The notes under the pieces were generated by a model that worked only from the letters and a program-made list of their open reading frames with translations, was not told the origin of the DNA and searched no databases. Below are positions 5,571 through 6,592 of a stretch of DNA of 6,592 bases, one piece after another (within the stretch, counting starts at the first letter, position 1; each line of letters starts with the position of its first letter). Source of the DNA: Oscillibacter sp. (GTDB lineage: Bacteria > Bacillota > Clostridia > Oscillospirales > Oscillospiraceae); assembly GCA_017380995.1 (NCBI GenBank), contig JAFOCY010000037.1:1-6592 (forward strand). Reading direction: 5' to 3'. Both the position numbers and the translations under genes were made by a program.

Positions 5571-5939
5571 ATGAAGATCATTTCCCAGCTGGGTATTATT
5601 TTCGGCATCTATTGGGTCAGCCAGATCATTGAGGCGGTGCTGCCCTTCAGCTTTCCCGCAAGCGTCATCGGCATCCTGTTGCTGCTGGCTCTGCTGATTC
5701 CCGGTATTTTGAAGACGGAGAGCATCCGGGAGGCGGCGGATTTCCTCACCGGAAACCTGACATTCTTCCTTCTGCCGGTGTGTTCGAGCATCATGAACTA
5801 TGTGGATATCATCGGGGAAAACCTGGTGCCCTTTTTCGTGATCTGCACGGTGTCCACCTTCGTTACCTTCTTTGTAGTCTTTTATACGGTGCGGTTTACC
5901 TGCCGCCTGATGGAAAAGAAAGGAGGGGAGGAGAAATGA
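5571..5939 (+). CDS. lrgA: LrgA/CidA family membrane protein
   Basis: A small hydrophobic membrane protein of 122 aa, the usual family length. Four membrane segments can be drawn at about 5-24, 29-47, 61-78 and 84-110, with a charged C-terminal tail (RLMEKKGGEEK). The family hallmark is the proline-rich start of the second segment, LPFSFPASVIGILLLLALL (24-42). Members act with LrgB partners in the cytoplasmic membrane. They were named antiholin/holin-like from Staphylococcus, and relatives have been tied to export of small metabolites such as pyruvate or glycolate. AAAAGG lies ten bases before the ATG and a near-consensus promoter is just upstream. The stop overlaps the lrgB start (ATGA), so the two proteins should be made together. 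Oddity: the usual FFVPAGVG-like stretch reads FLLPVCSSIM (66-75). LrgA versus CidA, and the substrate, cannot be told from sequence. Confidence 0.9.
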   Translation: MKIISQLGIIFGIYWVSQIIEAVLPFSFPASVIGILLLLALLIPGILKTESIREAADFLTGNLTFFLLPVCSSIMNYVDIIGENLVPFFVICTVSTFVTFFVVFYTVRFTCRLMEKKGGEEK

Positions 5940-6592
5940 ACGCTCTGGTCCAATCTCCCTTCTTTGGCCTGGCCCTTTCCGTCCTGGCTTATATCATCGG
6001 CGCAAAAGCCCAAAAGCGTATCCGCTTCGCCCTTTGCAACACCATGATCGTGGCGGTGACCACTGTTATTACCGTGCTGACAGTGTGCGGTGTCTCTTAT
6101 GATACATACTATGAGGGCGGCTACATCATCAACCTCTTCGTCTCTCCCGCCACAGTCTGTCTGGCAGTGGGCATTTACGATAAGCTGCCTCTGCTGAAAA
6201 AGAACTTTGTGCCGGTGATGGCGGGCTGCGCTGCCGGAATGGTTTCCTGCATTGCCTGCGTGTGGATTCTCTGCCGCCTTTTTGGAGTGGATGCGGCGGT
6301 GACGGCGGCTCTTCTGCCCAAGTCCGTCACCATGCCCATCGCAACGGCGGTGGCGGATTCTCACGGGGGATTGGTGCCTATTACCATCGTGGCGGTGATT
6401 TATACCGGACTTTTGGGCAATCTCTTCGCCCCCGCTCTCCAAAAGCTCCTGCGGACGGAGGATACGCTGGCCATGGGCCTTGCCATCGGCGCGTCCAGCC
6501 ATGCCATGGGCACCGCCAAGGCCATTGAGATGGATAAGACCATCGGCGCTATGAGCGGCCTTGCCGTCGGCGTTTGCGGCGTGATCGTGGCC
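5936..6592 (+). CDS. lrgB: LrgB/CidB family membrane protein, C-terminus cut by window edge
   Basis: Partner of the LrgA-like protein: a multi-spanning inner-membrane protein, of which 219 residues are in view before the frame runs open into the right edge. Family members are usually about 225-240 aa, so only a short tail is missing. Hallmarks are NLFVSPATVCLAVGIYDKLP (66-85), LPKSVTMPIATAVADSHGG (127-145) and GLAIGASSHAMGTAKAIE (181-198), the last being the most conserved segment of the family. The ATG at 5936 overlaps the lrgA stop by four bases, with AGGAGGGGAGGAG just upstream as a strong ribosome binding site. Oddity: the usual AVPLY motif reads AVGIY (77-81), with Gly for Pro. The physiological role (cell-death control versus metabolite transport) is open; nothing here links it to aromatic biosynthesis beyond adjacency. 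Confidence 0.94.
   Translation, partial: MNALVQSPFFGLALSVLAYIIGAKAQKRIRFALCNTMIVAVTTVITVLTVCGVSYDTYYEGGYIINLFVSPATVCLAVGIYDKLPLLKKNFVPVMAGCAAGMVSCIACVWILCRLFGVDAAVTAALLPKSVTMPIATAVADSHGGLVPITIVAVIYTGLLGNLFAPALQKLLRTEDTLAMGLAIGASSHAMGTAKAIEMDKTIGAMSGLAVGVCGVIVA

Noticed and set aside
5882..6502. 206-codon minus-strand open frame opposite lrgB
   Set aside because: His/Arg/Gln-rich shadow frame; the plus strand encodes the conserved LrgB motifs in an ATGA-coupled operon.

Overview
The window looks like a chromosomal segment of a GC-rich Firmicute. The protein motifs (CGESGSTLRF in EPSP synthase, VDLCGVK in prephenate dehydrogenase, GGGHFSGRLTA in chorismate synthase), the strong AGGAGG-type ribosome binding sites and the gene order resemble gut Clostridia of the Oscillospiraceae/Ruminococcaceae kind. 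That placement is an inference from motifs, not a database match.

Positions 1-5159 carry a compact minus-strand operon for the shikimate pathway and tyrosine branch. In transcription order it holds DAHP synthase (aroF, with an N-terminal regulatory-type domain), prephenate dehydrogenase (tyrA), 3-dehydroquinate synthase (aroB), EPSP synthase (aroA) and chorismate synthase (aroC, cut by the left window edge). Intergenic gaps are 3, 24 and 1 nt, and aroA and aroC overlap by 11 nt, so the five genes are almost certainly one transcript. Together they cover the first, second, sixth and seventh steps of chorismate synthesis plus the NAD(P)-dependent step towards tyrosine. aroD, aroE and aroK functions are not in view.

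Positions 5160-5420 are the most interesting part. Between a plausible minus-strand promoter and aroF lies an unannotated 32-codon ORF (5255-5353) with its own Shine-Dalgarno. Nine of its codons 10-24 encode Tyr or Phe (YRYFSFAYFYGKAYF). It is followed by a perfect 9-bp GC-rich hairpin with a T6 tract (5192-5220) just ahead of the aroF ribosome binding site. Codons 24-28 of the leader can pair over 12 contiguous positions with the 5' arm and loop of that terminator, and an earlier leader segment can pair with the same codons. This is the layout of a ribosome-mediated transcription attenuator sensing Tyr/Phe supply. I see no T-box, the more familiar Firmicute solution. I think this is the previously unnoticed system in the window.

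Positions 5421-5570 hold a divergent, near-consensus plus-strand promoter (TTGACT-17-TACAAT). It drives a two-gene operon of integral membrane proteins of the LrgA/CidA and LrgB/CidB families (5571-5939, and 5936 to beyond the right edge). These are antiholin-like or small-metabolite exporter proteins with no evident functional link to aromatic biosynthesis. No RNA genes, mobile elements, CRISPR arrays or pseudogenes were found.
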